Of a stretch of DNA of 64,000 nt, positions 35,792 through 45,495 are shown piece by piece. The translations under genes and the position numbers were made by a program. The notes below the pieces were generated by a model. It had not been told where the DNA came from and searched no databases. It worked only from the letters and a program-made list of their open reading frames with translations. The first letter of the stretch is position 1, and the number at the start of each line of letters is the position of its first letter. The DNA is from Aquimarina sediminis (lineage in GTDB: Bacteria; Bacteroidota; Bacteroidia; Flavobacteriales; Flavobacteriaceae): positions 124,001-188,000 of the forward strand of contig NZ_POYJ01000006.1 in assembly GCF_002895435.1 (NCBI RefSeq), given 5' to 3'.

Positions 35792-37183
35792 TTACTTGAT
35801 TCCGTATTTATCAAAAAGGTATACCAAGCTAGCCATTGTAGCGGCTCCTAATTCTAGTTCTCGCTTATTCACAGCATCAAATGTATCATTTTTGGCATGA
35901 TGATGAACAAAATATCGCTGTGAATCTGGTCGTAATCCAGACAAAACCATTCCTTCTTTTTTTAGAGGTCCAATATCGGCTCCTCCTCCGCCTCTAGTAA
36001 AAGAATGAATCAGGTAAGGTTCAAAAAGAGGTTTCCAACTCTCTACCTGAGCAAAATTGGCATCATTACAGTCAAAAGAAAAGCCTCTGGGAGTGAACCC
36101 TCCTGCGTCACTCTCTAATGCAAAGACATGATTTTCTCCTTTATCTTTGGCAACCTTGGCATATTTTTTTCCTCCTCTTAGTCCATTTTCTTCATTCATA
36201 AACATGACCACACGGATAGATCGCTTGGGTTTATATCCAATTTCTTTAAATAATCGTAATACTTCCATAGATTGCACGATTCCTGCTCCATCATCATGCG
36301 AACCATCTCCAAGATCCCATGAATCCAGATGCCCGCCAACTACCATATATTCGTTTGGAAATTCACTTCCTGTAATTTCTCCAATAACATTATAGGATTG
36401 TACATCTTTCCAGGTACGGCAGTTCATATTGATATGAAATTTAATCTTGGGGTTTAATTTTAGCATAGAACTTAATAAATCAGCTCCATTGGTACTAATC
36501 GCGGCAGCAGGAATCTTCTGCGAATCTTTAAGATCTCCGTAACTCATAGCGCCTGTATGCGGGTAATCATCTAATCTAAGATTCATAGAGCGTACAATTA
36601 CTCCAACAGCACCAAATTTGGCTGCTTCGGCTGCTCCAGAATATCGTTGATCCACGCATCCTCCATATGCTCTAAATGTCTCAATAAGATCAGCTTGCAT
36701 TGGACGGTTATAAAACACTATTTTTCCTTTAACCTGATCTTCTCCTAGTTTTTTCAGATCTTCTAATCCTTGTACTTCAACTATTGGTGCTTTAATACCC
36801 CCAATAAGTGTAGGTACAGACCCTCCTAACGCACATATAGGTACATTTGTTGTAACTCCTGGTCCTGTTTCTATATAGGCAAACTCTGTTACTCCCCGAG
36901 TCCATTTAGGTACCATAACAGGCTGAAGCCAAACTTTATCTATCCCTAGTTTCTTTAATTCTTTTTCTCCCCATTCTACTGCCAATTGTGCATTAACAGA
37001 CCCAGACAACCTTCCCCCAATCTGATTAGATAAGTAATCCAACCATTCATAACTCTTACCATTAAGCAGAGAAGTATCGTATATCTTTTTTAATATTGTA
37101 ACATCTTCTTTGGCGGTATTCTGTGCTACCCCATCAAAGGATAAAATGGCAAAGATGACAGGGATAATTATTTTTTTAAACAT
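35792..37183 (-). CDS. Secreted M28-family metallopeptidase (carboxypeptidase Q-like)
   Basis: A 463-aa exported peptidase with signal peptide ending GVAQ (residues 1-20). A protease-associated domain lies around 110-250. The two-zinc M28 ligands are visible: VVGGHLDSWDLGDGSHDDGA (His, Asp), MFMNEENGLRGG (Glu pair) and ALESDAGGFTPRG (Asp), with the last His in YFVHHHAKNDT. It is 20 bp downstream of the PPK2 gene on the same strand. A role in peptide scavenging is likely. Confidence 0.93.
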   Translation of the reverse strand: MFKKIIIPVIFAILSFDGVAQNTAKEDVTILKKIYDTSLLNGKSYEWLDYLSNQIGGRLSGSVNAQLAVEWGEKELKKLGIDKVWLQPVMVPKWTRGVTEFAYIETGPGVTTNVPICALGGSVPTLIGGIKAPIVEVQGLEDLKKLGEDQVKGKIVFYNRPMQADLIETFRAYGGCVDQRYSGAAEAAKFGAVGVIVRSMNLRLDDYPHTGAMSYGDLKDSQKIPAAAISTNGADLLSSMLKLNPKIKFHINMNCRTWKDVQSYNVIGEITGSEFPNEYMVVGGHLDSWDLGDGSHDDGAGIVQSMEVLRLFKEIGYKPKRSIRVVMFMNEENGLRGGKKYAKVAKDKGENHVFALESDAGGFTPRGFSFDCNDANFAQVESWKPLFEPYLIHSFTRGGGGADIGPLKKEGMVLSGLRPDSQRYFVHHHAKNDTFDAVNKRELELGAATMASLVYLFDKYGIK

Positions 37184-37203
37184 AGTTAGTTTTTTTACTC
37201 TTT

Positions 37204-38082
37204 TTATTCGTTTTCTAATTCTTGTTTATACAAATCTAAATTAGCTTTTGTTTTAGTATCTAATTCAGGTTCTTGTATGTCATCATATTCTTTTAAAGTA
37301 TCATATAACGTTTTGGCTACAATGTACCTAGCAGCTGGTTTATTATCTGCCGGTATCACATACCATGGTGCATGTGATAATGATGTTCTATTTATCGCAT
37401 CCTGATAACATAATTGATATTGATCCCAGAGTTTTCTTTCTTTTAAATCTCCTGCAGAGAACTTCCAGTTTTTTTCTTTTTTTTCCAATCTGCGTAGTAA
37501 TCTGTTTTTTTGTTCTTCTTTTGACAAGTGCAAATAGAACTTATAGATTAAAGTTCCGTTTTCGGAAATGTGCTTTTCAAAATTTCGAATCTGCTCAAAA
37601 CGCTGATCCCAAAACGCATCGTTAATATCTTCTGTTGAATTAATATGAGGAATATTCTCCCCCATTATATATTCGGGATGTACCCTTGTTACTAAAACAT
37701 TTTCATAATGTGTTCTGTTAAAGACCCCAAATTTGCCTCGTTGTGGCAAGGCAATATAGTGCCTCCAGAGATAATCATGCCCTAACTCTAGCGGTGTAGG
37801 CACTTTAAAACTATGTACAATAATTCCACGTGTATTAAAATCTTTAAACACTTCTCTTATCAAACTATCTTTACCGGCTGTATCCATTCCTTGCAGGCAA
37901 ACCAATACTGCGTATTTACCATGCGCATATAAAGTATCCTGAAGTTTTCCCAGCTTTTCTCGAACTTCTTCTAGCTCGTTCTCTATTTTATTTTCTTTTT
38001 CGTCAAGATCAAAAGTGGTAGGTATTTTGGATAATTCTATAGCCTTAGACACTTTAAAATCTTCATGATTTATCTTCTTCAT
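37204..38082 (-). CDS. Polyphosphate kinase 2 family protein
   Basis: Cytoplasmic PPK2 enzyme of 292 aa that transfers phosphate between polyphosphate and nucleotides. Walker A is CLQGMDTAGKDSLIREVF (about 62-79), and the lid/basic segment includes LPQRGKFGVFNRTHYENVLV and VTRVHPE. The length fits single-domain PPK2. Class I versus class III (AMP versus NDP preference) cannot be decided from sequence by eye. It is the first gene of a pair with the M28 peptidase. Confidence 0.92.
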   Translation of the reverse strand: MKKINHEDFKVSKAIELSKIPTTFDLDEKENKIENELEEVREKLGKLQDTLYAHGKYAVLVCLQGMDTAGKDSLIREVFKDFNTRGIIVHSFKVPTPLELGHDYLWRHYIALPQRGKFGVFNRTHYENVLVTRVHPEYIMGENIPHINSTEDINDAFWDQRFEQIRNFEKHISENGTLIYKFYLHLSKEEQKNRLLRRLEKKEKNWKFSAGDLKERKLWDQYQLCYQDAINRTSLSHAPWYVIPADNKPAARYIVAKTLYDTLKEYDDIQEPELDTKTKANLDLYKQELENE

Positions 38083-38219
38083 ACTATGATTTATGTTGTC
38101 ATCCGAAAGATACTAAAGTTTTGGTCTTGTAAAAAAGTAGTTTAACATTACACAAATGATAGGTGTGTTTTTAACAAAACATAGTAAGGATATATAATTC
38201 TTAAAAACGGGATATGAGC

Positions 38220-38741
38220 TTATCTACCGTAGAAATCATAACTAAACCCAATCAAGAAAGTATCATATCTTCTTCCCAAACTTTTAACATTTAACTCTGC
38301 AAAAATGTGTACTGGCGTAGAGATCTGATGTAATGCTCTTATTTTGATCTGAGCTCCATGATTAAAGTTCCCTGTACTAAATCCAAGAAAAGCCTCGTCT
38401 TCAATATCTCTAAAAATGCTAGAGTCGTTTCCTACATATCCCATCCCGGCAGTTATCGTTGTAGGATACCAATTAAACAGAATCAAATTTACTCCCAATG
38501 CCAATTCATTAAACCCTTCGTACTCTTTATCTGCTCCTAAGGCAAATGTGCGATTGTACTCGCCCATAAATGTAGTATAACAATTAAATGCATACTCAAC
38601 TCTACCACCTATCGCCAACTCATTCTCTAATGCAAAACTTTTTGCCGCTACCAAGCCATAATTTGTAGCACCTGGATCATATTGAGCAAAGGACATATAG
38701 AAATTGCACAGCAATACTATTAAAAACAAAACTCTTTTCAT
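38220..38741 (-). CDS. Outer membrane beta-barrel protein of unknown function
   Basis: A 173-aa protein with signal peptide (residues 1-19, ending SFAQ) and short amphipathic strands that finish FLIGFSYDFYGR, an aromatic-ended barrel strand. An eight-stranded barrel is plausible. I do not recognise a specific family. It is 101 bp downstream of the NtrC-like regulator on the same strand. Confidence 0.7.
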   Translation of the reverse strand: MKRVLFLIVLLCNFYMSFAQYDPGATNYGLVAAKSFALENELAIGGRVEYAFNCYTTFMGEYNRTFALGADKEYEGFNELALGVNLILFNWYPTTITAGMGYVGNDSSIFRDIEDEAFLGFSTGNFNHGAQIKIRALHQISTPVHIFAELNVKSLGRRYDTFLIGFSYDFYGR

Positions 38742-38842
38742 TGTTTGGGGTATATCTGCTATTTGTCGTAAAAGCGGTATAGATAATTACAAAAAAACCT
38801 TCTGCAATGCTATTCTAAATACATAAAGTAAATCTACTCTTC

Positions 38843-40006
38843 TTACTTTGCCGCAAAAAGCTTAACATCCTCTACACTCACTTCTTTGCCTCCCAAAATG
38901 ATCAAACGTTCTATAACATTACGTAGCTCTCTAATATTACCTGTCCAGTCATATTGTTGTAGTTGTTTTATAGCCTTGTCAGAAAACTTCTTAACAGGAG
39001 ACCCTTGTTCGACTGAGATTTTCTTTGAGAAATATTTTATAAGTAAAGGAATATCATCTCTTCTATCATTCAGAGCCGGTACTTTTATTAATATTACCGC
39101 TAATCTATGATACAAATCTTCTCTAAATCTATTCTCTGCAATTTCTTTTTTCAGATCCTTATTTGTTGCTGCAACTACACGTACATCTACTTTGATATCT
39201 TTATCACTACCAACTCTTTGGATTTTATTTTCTTGCAATGCTCTAAGTACTTTTGCTTGGGCAGAGAGGCTCATATCACCAATTTCGTCAAGAAATATAG
39301 TACCTCCGTTAGCAGCTTCAAATTTACCTGCTCGATCTTTATTAGCAGACGTAAACGCTCCTTTTACATGACCAAAAAGTTCACTTTCTATTAATTCTCC
39401 AGGTATTGCAGCACAATTTACCTCTATCATAGCTCCTTTTGAACGTTCGCTTTTTTGGTGAATCCAGTGAGCTACAAGTTCCTTTCCTGTTCCATTGGGT
39501 CCTGTAATCAAAACTCTTGCATCAGTAGCTGCAACCTTTTCGATAATATTTTTGATATCAGAAATAGCTTTTGATTCTCCAATCATTTCATAATTTTTGG
39601 AAACCTTTTTCTTAAGCATTTTATTTTCTACTACCAGTTCTTTTCTATCTAAAGCGTTACGTACTGTATTGAGTAATCGATTTAAATCAGGTGGTTTGGA
39701 TATATAATCAAAGGCTCCTAATCGCATTGTATTTACGGCAGTATCCAAATCTCCATGACCAGAAATCATAACAATAGGAATCTCGGGTTTAATCTTTTTT
39801 ATGGCTTCTAACACCTCTACTCCATCCATCTTTGGCATTTTGATATCACAAAGTACAAGGTCGTAATCATCTGCCTTTATTTTTTCTATTCCGACAAGTC
39901 CATCTTCAGCTTCAAAAACTTCATATTTATTATTTTCTTCAGATAAAATTTTTACCAAAACTCTTCTGATCGCCGCTTCGTCTTCTATTACTAATATTTT
40001 TGCCAT
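38843..40006 (-). CDS. NtrC-like response regulator (receiver + AAA+ domain) lacking a DNA-binding domain
   Basis: A 387-aa protein. The receiver domain (1-120) has the phosphorylatable Asp54 in LVLCDIKMPKMDGVE. The AAA+ domain (about 135-375) has Walker A TGPNGTGKELVAHWIH and Walker B GGTIFLDEIGDMS. The sigma-54-contacting loop reads GAFTSA instead of GAFTGA. The protein ends IERLIILGGKEVSVEDVKLF right after the AAA+ lid, so the usual Fis-type helix-turn-helix is absent. No kinase gene is adjacent. I believe proteins of this architecture recur in flavobacteria, so the shape is probably functional rather than a truncation. Confidence 0.9.
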   Translation of the reverse strand: MAKILVIEDEAAIRRVLVKILSEENNKYEVFEAEDGLVGIEKIKADDYDLVLCDIKMPKMDGVEVLEAIKKIKPEIPIVMISGHGDLDTAVNTMRLGAFDYISKPPDLNRLLNTVRNALDRKELVVENKMLKKKVSKNYEMIGESKAISDIKNIIEKVAATDARVLITGPNGTGKELVAHWIHQKSERSKGAMIEVNCAAIPGELIESELFGHVKGAFTSANKDRAGKFEAANGGTIFLDEIGDMSLSAQAKVLRALQENKIQRVGSDKDIKVDVRVVAATNKDLKKEIAENRFREDLYHRLAVILIKVPALNDRRDDIPLLIKYFSKKISVEQGSPVKKFSDKAIKQLQQYDWTGNIRELRNVIERLIILGGKEVSVEDVKLFAAK

Positions 40007-40879
40007 TTATATTTTTAATTTTATTCCGCCTCGAAAATAGAAGGTATTACCATCATTGACGGTTAGTACACTCTCTTGATTGCCATTTCGTAAACGAATT
40101 TCATTACTTAATGTATATCCTGCATATGTATAGAACAATAAGTGTTCCGTAAAATAATACTCATATCCTAATGCTCCCATAACATTAAGCATCGATGCAT
40201 TTGCTACTACTTTAGTTTCTCCATTTTTATCTACGAACACCTTATTCTTCTGTAAGTTACCATAAAATCTATCCAGACCCACAAACGCCTGCAGTGTGCT
40301 CTTATCATTAAAAAAATATTTAATGTTTGTTTTAGGTGTTCCTATAGCATATGACCAACTTGGGTGAAATCTCTTAAAATAATTAATAATAGGTAGTGGA
40401 AAATTCAAACTTGCAGGATTTGTATATTGCACCCCTACAATTAAACGAGCCATTTTAGGTTCTTGTCTTCCCTTATATGTTTTTACAAAATATAAAGACC
40501 CTCTATACCTAAAATCATCTCCTTCTACACCTGATTCTTCAAAATTGGATGAAATCCCTACTCCTATTTTAGTCCCAAATCGCCAATTGTTTTTCATTTT
40601 AAAAGTATACCCTAATTCTACCCCTATAGTATGAAAACCTTCCAGACCTTCTTTATCTATTCCCAGTTCATCTTCAATCTGTAAATTATTAAATCTATAT
40701 TGTGTGCCTACCACAAAATAGGTTCCTTTATCATCCATTTTAATGGGATAATTAGCAGAAAATCGAAAGCGACTATATACATTATCACTATCAGCTTGAG
40801 GTATATATGCATATTCGATTCTAGCCAAATTGGTACTTTGCGATTTTATTATGCCATAAGTACACAGAAATACTACCAC
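40007..40879 (-). CDS. DUF6268-like outer membrane beta-barrel protein
   Basis: About 290 aa of barrel-like strands (ARIEYAYIPQADSDNVYSRF, TYFVVGTQYRFNN, YYFTEHLLFYTYAGYTLSNE) ending YFRGGIKLKI. The coordinates use a GTG start. However, the frame stays open upstream and encodes ITYKPLILKKTTLLAVVVFL, which completes a normal signal peptide. The true start is therefore probably non-ATG and upstream, for example ATT at 40922-40924, 21 bp after the mscS stop. The DUF6268 assignment is tentative. It lies between the mscS gene and the NtrC-like gene, whose ATG follows its stop immediately. Confidence 0.7.
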   Translation of the reverse strand: MVVFLCTYGIIKSQSTNLARIEYAYIPQADSDNVYSRFRFSANYPIKMDDKGTYFVVGTQYRFNNLQIEDELGIDKEGLEGFHTIGVELGYTFKMKNNWRFGTKIGVGISSNFEESGVEGDDFRYRGSLYFVKTYKGRQEPKMARLIVGVQYTNPASLNFPLPIINYFKRFHPSWSYAIGTPKTNIKYFFNDKSTLQAFVGLDRFYGNLQKNKVFVDKNGETKVVANASMLNVMGALGYEYYFTEHLLFYTYAGYTLSNEIRLRNGNQESVLTVNDGNTFYFRGGIKLKI

Positions 40880-40945
40880 AGCTAGTAGCGTTGTCTTTTT
40901 TAGGATAAGGGGCTTATATGTAATACCTGTTCTTATGTCTTTAGT

Positions 40946-41836
40946 TTACTTTTTTACAATAGTAACTTCTCTTTGCGGAAAAGGGATATTAACATTGTGT
41001 TCTCTAAACAAACGATTAATTTCGAATCGTATTTCACTTTGCGGCATTATTGCTTGAAAACTATCATTGATACTAAAAATTAATTTAAAATTTAATGAGC
41101 TATCGGCAAAATCTGTAAAAAGAACTAAAGGGGCAGGTTCCTTTAATACATTCTTATTGGATAACGCAGCCTTGGTAAGCAACTCTCTGACCAACTCTAC
41201 ATCGCTTCCGTATGCTACTCCTACAGTTACAGACTCTCTAGTTACTGTTCCGTTTTGAGTCCAGTTATATAATATGGAGGACAAGTATTTATGATTAGGA
41301 ATAATCAAAACTTTATTATCTATAGTTACCGCCCTTGTCGTTCTCAATTTTATCTCTTCTATTCTTCCAACTTTACCATCTAACTCTATAATGTCGCCAA
41401 CATGTACTGTCTTGTCGACAAAAATAAAAATGCCCGATAAAATATCTTGAATAAATGTTTGTAATGCAAGACCTACACCTACTAGTAATGCTGCAGATGC
41501 TGCAAATATTGCAGTAATATTAAAACCAATACTATCTAAAGTAAAAAAGACAACTATGAGATAAACAAAGTATTTTGAGAATGAAAATACAGACTCAAAT
41601 TTTTGTCTGTCTCCTTTATCGAGTTTTCGGGAAACAATCCTTCTAAAAAACTTCAGTAAAAATGAAGTCATCAAAAGAATAACAATTACAAAAAGTAATA
41701 AGCCTACGGTTAGTATAATAGGGTGTTTGTCATCGCCAAAATGAAAAATTTCATAACTCAAAAAATCCTGGATAGTACCCCAAACGTTTTTTTGAATTAC
41801 TTCTTTAACCTGTTCTGTTATTTCTTCCTGAATCAT
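40946..41836 (-). CDS. MscS-family mechanosensitive channel
   Basis: Small-conductance channel of 296 aa. Three transmembrane segments (about 43-64, 88-106 and 110-132) are followed by the pore helix and beta domain motif ALLVGVGLALQTFIQDILSG and IFVDKTVHVGDIIELDGKVG. The C-terminal alpha/beta domain ends FPQREVTIVKK. It releases solutes on hypo-osmotic shock. It lies 4 bp downstream of the ABC permease gene, so a four- or five-gene transcript is possible. Confidence 0.92.
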   Translation of the reverse strand: MIQEEITEQVKEVIQKNVWGTIQDFLSYEIFHFGDDKHPIILTVGLLLFVIVILLMTSFLLKFFRRIVSRKLDKGDRQKFESVFSFSKYFVYLIVVFFTLDSIGFNITAIFAASAALLVGVGLALQTFIQDILSGIFIFVDKTVHVGDIIELDGKVGRIEEIKLRTTRAVTIDNKVLIIPNHKYLSSILYNWTQNGTVTRESVTVGVAYGSDVELVRELLTKAALSNKNVLKEPAPLVLFTDFADSSLNFKLIFSINDSFQAIMPQSEIRFEINRLFREHNVNIPFPQREVTIVKK

Positions 41837-41840
41837 GGTT

Positions 41841-43139
41841 TTAATATTTTATCCACTTAAAAAGCTCCTTATAACTTGGTTTTTTCCCATACATAAGTAT
41901 CCCAATACGATAAATCTTTGCCGCAACCCAAGTAATAAAGATAATACTTCCTATTAATAAAAGCATAGAAATAACTACTTCCCACCAGGGCACTCCAAAT
42001 GGTATTCGCATTAACATTACTATTGGAGAGGTCAAAGGAATCATAGAAAATATTACCGAAACTGTGCCATGAGGATTTTCTATAACCGAAAAGAATCCCA
42101 CATAAATCCCTAGCATTAACGGTAAAATAATTGGCAACATAAACTGTTGCGAATCTGTTTCGCTATCAACTGCCGCTCCAATTGCAGCATAAATTGAGCT
42201 ATACAAAAAATATCCTCCTACAAAATAGATAAAAAATGATAAGACTAGTGTTCCTAAAGGAAGTTTTATAATATCTTGAAGTATTAGCTGTATTTCTTGT
42301 TGATTCTCATCTTGTAACACCAATGATTGATCAACTCCTGCTGGTTGTGGATCAACACCAAAAACTGATGTTGCTACAGTGAGTAATACTGCTCCCAAAA
42401 TTACCCATATAACAAACTGAAGTATTCCGGCAAAAGAGGTTCCCAGAATTTTCCCCATCATAAGTTGTAGTGGCTTTACCGAAGAAATAATAATTTCTAT
42501 AATACGGTTAGATTTTTCTTCGATCACAGAGCGCATTACCATATTACCATAAATGATAATAAACATCATTAGAAAATACCCTGCTACACCTCCAAAAATC
42601 ATCTTTACATAATTAGACATTTTTGAAGTTTTTTCTCCAGAGAAATTTTCTATTTGGATATTAACTTTGGTTTTAGCTTTTTCTATAACAACAAGATCCA
42701 ATCCCTTTTCCTTAAAGTTCTGATCTGTTAATTTACCTCCAATAATTTTCTCTATTTTGTTAAGAATAGAAATATTTGGAGCTTCATCTGCATAGAACTG
42801 TATTGATGAAGCTAATTCCTTATTCGTATTTTTTTTGGGTATATAGAGTAATCCATGTAGTTTTTTAAGTACCACAGAATCCTTTGCATCATTTAGCGTT
42901 AACTTACTATAATCAATATAATTTACATCTTCAGAGTCCTCAAAATCTGTATTAAACATTCCGGTTTCATCAAAAACCGCTACTTTTCGAACCTCGTCGT
43001 TGTTTAGAGTAGTAAGCCACGCAATTAATGAGATCATTCCTACCATGATCAAAGGACTTAAAAAAGTCATTACTATAAACGTTCTATTACGAATACGAGC
43101 TAAGAACTCTCTTTTTATAATTAATTTTAGGTTACTCAT
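41841..43139 (-). CDS. ABC-2 type permease (NatB-like)
   Basis: A 432-aa exporter subunit. A first transmembrane segment near residue 20-42 (NRTFIVMTFLSPLIMVGMIS) is followed by a large extracytoplasmic domain (about 45-175), then five more membrane segments, including VIEEKSNRIIEIIISSVKPL, the coupling helix typical of NatB/ABC-2 permeases. It overlaps the ATPase gene by 8 bp. NatAB of Bacillus exports sodium; the substrate here is not determined. Confidence 0.9.
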   Translation of the reverse strand: MSNLKLIIKREFLARIRNRTFIVMTFLSPLIMVGMISLIAWLTTLNNDEVRKVAVFDETGMFNTDFEDSEDVNYIDYSKLTLNDAKDSVVLKKLHGLLYIPKKNTNKELASSIQFYADEAPNISILNKIEKIIGGKLTDQNFKEKGLDLVVIEKAKTKVNIQIENFSGEKTSKMSNYVKMIFGGVAGYFLMMFIIIYGNMVMRSVIEEKSNRIIEIIISSVKPLQLMMGKILGTSFAGILQFVIWVILGAVLLTVATSVFGVDPQPAGVDQSLVLQDENQQEIQLILQDIIKLPLGTLVLSFFIYFVGGYFLYSSIYAAIGAAVDSETDSQQFMLPIILPLMLGIYVGFFSVIENPHGTVSVIFSMIPLTSPIVMLMRIPFGVPWWEVVISMLLLIGSIIFITWVAAKIYRIGILMYGKKPSYKELFKWIKY

Positions 43140-44070
43140 TCTCTATATCTGTAATGGTTTTTATAAATATCTCGTTTACTGTAGGTATTACTTCATTAAA
43201 TCTCAGGATTTGTCCTTTATTGGATAAATATTGCAATAATTCATTTGAGGAAGTACTATTGCCCAAGGTTATTTTCATCTTCAATTGGTCATCAATAGCT
43301 TTAAAGTCTGCAGGTACAACATCAACAAACTTAGTCTGTAGATCAGTATATAATTCGTTATTGTTCTCTGCCAAAATTCCTACTTCAAAAGTATTGGACT
43401 TATATGCTCTTTTGATATCAGTAACTTTACCATCTAATATCTTTTTGGATTTATTAATTAACGCTATATGATCACACAATTCTTCTACACTTTCCATCCT
43501 ATGTGTTGAGAATATTACTGTAGCTCCTTCATCTCTTAAATGTAAGATTTCATCTTTGATAACATTGGCATTAATAGGATCAAATCCGCTAAATGGCTCA
43601 TCAAATATTAATAGTTTTGGTTTATGCAACACCGTAACTATAAATTGCACTTTCTGCGCCATTCCTTTGGATAGTTCCTGAATTTTTTTGTCCCACCAAT
43701 GTATGATATCAAATTTTTCAAACCAATACTTTAACCGCTCTTTAGCCTCTGATTTACTAAGCCCCTTGAGTTGAGCAAGATACAATGCTTGCTCACCAAC
43801 TTTCATAGATTTATATAGACCTCTTTCTTCTGGCAGGTAACCAATATCTTTAATGTGTTCAGGTTTTAAAAATTCATTATCCAGATATACACTTCCTTCG
43901 TCTGGTAGGGTAATTTGGTTAACAATCCTAATCAAAGTGGTTTTACCGGCACCATTAGGTCCTAGTAATCCAAAGATACTTCCTTTAGGTACCTGAATCG
44001 ATACATCATGTAATGCAGTAAAATTTCCAAATCGTTTTGTGGCTTGCTGTACCTCTAAAAGATTAGCCAT
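43132..44070 (-). CDS. ABC transporter ATP-binding protein (NatA-like)
   Basis: A 312-aa ATPase. Walker A is GLLGPNGAGKTTLIRIV (about 34-50), the signature region is LSKGMAQKVQFI, Walker B is PKLLIFDEPFSGFDP, and the H-loop is IFSTHRMESVEELCD. The extra C-terminal domain after residue 225 is common in ABC-2 ATPases of this type. The signature LSKGM and MAQK are typical of NatA-like proteins. It forms a pair with the overlapping permease gene. Confidence 0.93.
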   Translation of the reverse strand: MANLLEVQQATKRFGNFTALHDVSIQVPKGSIFGLLGPNGAGKTTLIRIVNQITLPDEGSVYLDNEFLKPEHIKDIGYLPEERGLYKSMKVGEQALYLAQLKGLSKSEAKERLKYWFEKFDIIHWWDKKIQELSKGMAQKVQFIVTVLHKPKLLIFDEPFSGFDPINANVIKDEILHLRDEGATVIFSTHRMESVEELCDHIALINKSKKILDGKVTDIKRAYKSNTFEVGILAENNNELYTDLQTKFVDVVPADFKAIDDQLKMKITLGNSTSSNELLQYLSNKGQILRFNEVIPTVNEIFIKTITDIENE

Positions 44071-44205
44071 AGATAGTAAAATATAATTGTGGTTTATATG
44101 AAACCCGAATGATACGAAAACTTAAAAACTTATACTAATTATGTTAACATTAATAAAAGAAAAATAGCTTTTACTTTTTTTACAAATTCTCAAAAATCAA
44201 AACCT

Positions 44206-44248
44206 CAAAAAAACAAAACCCACCCTAAATACGTGTATTAAGGATGGG
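44206..44248 (-). terminator. Terminator of the grpE-dnaJ operon
   Basis: On the minus strand CCCATCCTTAATAC pairs imperfectly with GTATTTAGGGTGGG around a 2-nt tip, then TTTTGTTTTTTT follows. It lies about 130 bp past the dnaJ stop. The rest of 44071-44376 is AT-rich, and I see nothing else in it. Confidence 0.7.
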
Positions 44249-44376
44249 AAAAAAATTGCTATGAAAAAGAAAAATTATCACTAAATGCGCTAGTGATGTT
44301 TCAAATATACGAATTTTTCTTAATCAAACGTTAATAGCTTTAAATGATTCATAATGTTCAAAATCATCTAATTTTA

Positions 44377-45489
44377 TTACGAAAACATGTCTTTTACTTT
44401 CTCAAAAAATGACTTTTCTCCACTATCAGGATTTGGTCTAAAATGATCATCTTTAGTCATTTTTTCAAAAAATTCTCGTTGTTCTTTATTTAATGTTTTT
44501 GGTGTCCATACATTAACATGTACTAAAAGGTCTCCTTTTCCGTAACCATTAAGACTAGGAATACCCTTACCTCTTAATCTTAAGATTTTACCACTTTGCA
44601 CACCTTCTTCAATCTTTATACGGACTTTTCCTGACACTGTATCAATTTCTCTGGATGCACCTAGTGCTGCTTCAGAAAAACTAATATACAGATCATAATG
44701 CAGGTTATTACCTTCTCTTTGTAACTCTGCATGTTCTTGTTCTTCAATAGCGACCAAAAGATCTCCAGCAATACCATCTCCAGGAGCTTCATTACCTTTA
44801 CCAGAAACCTTAAGTTGCATACCGTCTTCAACTCCAGCCGGAATCTTTATACTAACGGTTTCTTCTACCACTTTTAATCCTTGGGCATCTGCTCCTGCAG
44901 GTTTGTGATCTATTATTTGCCCCGATCCTCCACAAGCTGTACACGGCGCAGAAGTTTGCATTCTTCCAAGAATTGTATTTGTAATTCTGGTAACTTGCCC
45001 ACTACCATTACAAGTACTACATGTTTTATAGGTAGTCCCTGATGCTTGGATTTTTCGTTTTACTTTTATCCTTTTCTCTACACCATTTGCAATCTCCTCT
45101 AAGGTAAGCTTCACATGGATACGTAGATTACTTCCTTTAGCTCTTCGCTGTCTTCCGCCTCCGCCAAAACCGCCGAAACCACCAAAACCGCCACCGCCAA
45201 AAATATCACCAAACTGACTGAATATATCGTCCATATTCATTCCACCGCCGCCAAAGCCGCCGCCACCTTCAAAAGCCTGGTGTCCATACTGATCGTATCG
45301 AGCTTTTTTATCTGGATCGCTTAAAATTTCATATGCTTCGGCTGCTTTTTTAAACTTTTCCTCAGCAGTTTTATCTCCCGGGTTTTTGTCAGGGTGAAAC
45401 TCTATAGCTTTCTTACGATAAGCTTTCTTTATCTCAGCAGCTGTTGCACCTTTACTTAAACCTAATATGTCGTAAAAATCTTCCTTCAT
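44377..45489 (-). CDS. dnaJ: Chaperone DnaJ with a reduced zinc domain
   Basis: Hsp40 co-chaperone that stimulates DnaK. The J-domain has HPD at residues 32-34 (EFHPDKNPGDKTAEEKFKKA). A Gly/Phe-rich linker spans about 72-115. The zinc region has only two CxxCxGxG motifs, CSTCNGSG and CTACGGSG, separated by about 20 residues, where standard DnaJ has four. The substrate-binding C-terminal domains are complete (SIKIPAGVEDGMQLKVSGKG, GKILRLRGKGIPSLNGYGKG). It lies 6 bp downstream of grpE. Confidence 0.96.
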   Translation of the reverse strand: MKEDFYDILGLSKGATAAEIKKAYRKKAIEFHPDKNPGDKTAEEKFKKAAEAYEILSDPDKKARYDQYGHQAFEGGGGFGGGGMNMDDIFSQFGDIFGGGGFGGFGGFGGGGRQRRAKGSNLRIHVKLTLEEIANGVEKRIKVKRKIQASGTTYKTCSTCNGSGQVTRITNTILGRMQTSAPCTACGGSGQIIDHKPAGADAQGLKVVEETVSIKIPAGVEDGMQLKVSGKGNEAPGDGIAGDLLVAIEEQEHAELQREGNNLHYDLYISFSEAALGASREIDTVSGKVRIKIEEGVQSGKILRLRGKGIPSLNGYGKGDLLVHVNVWTPKTLNKEQREFFEKMTKDDHFRPNPDSGEKSFFEKVKDMFS

Positions 45490-45495
45490 AATTTT

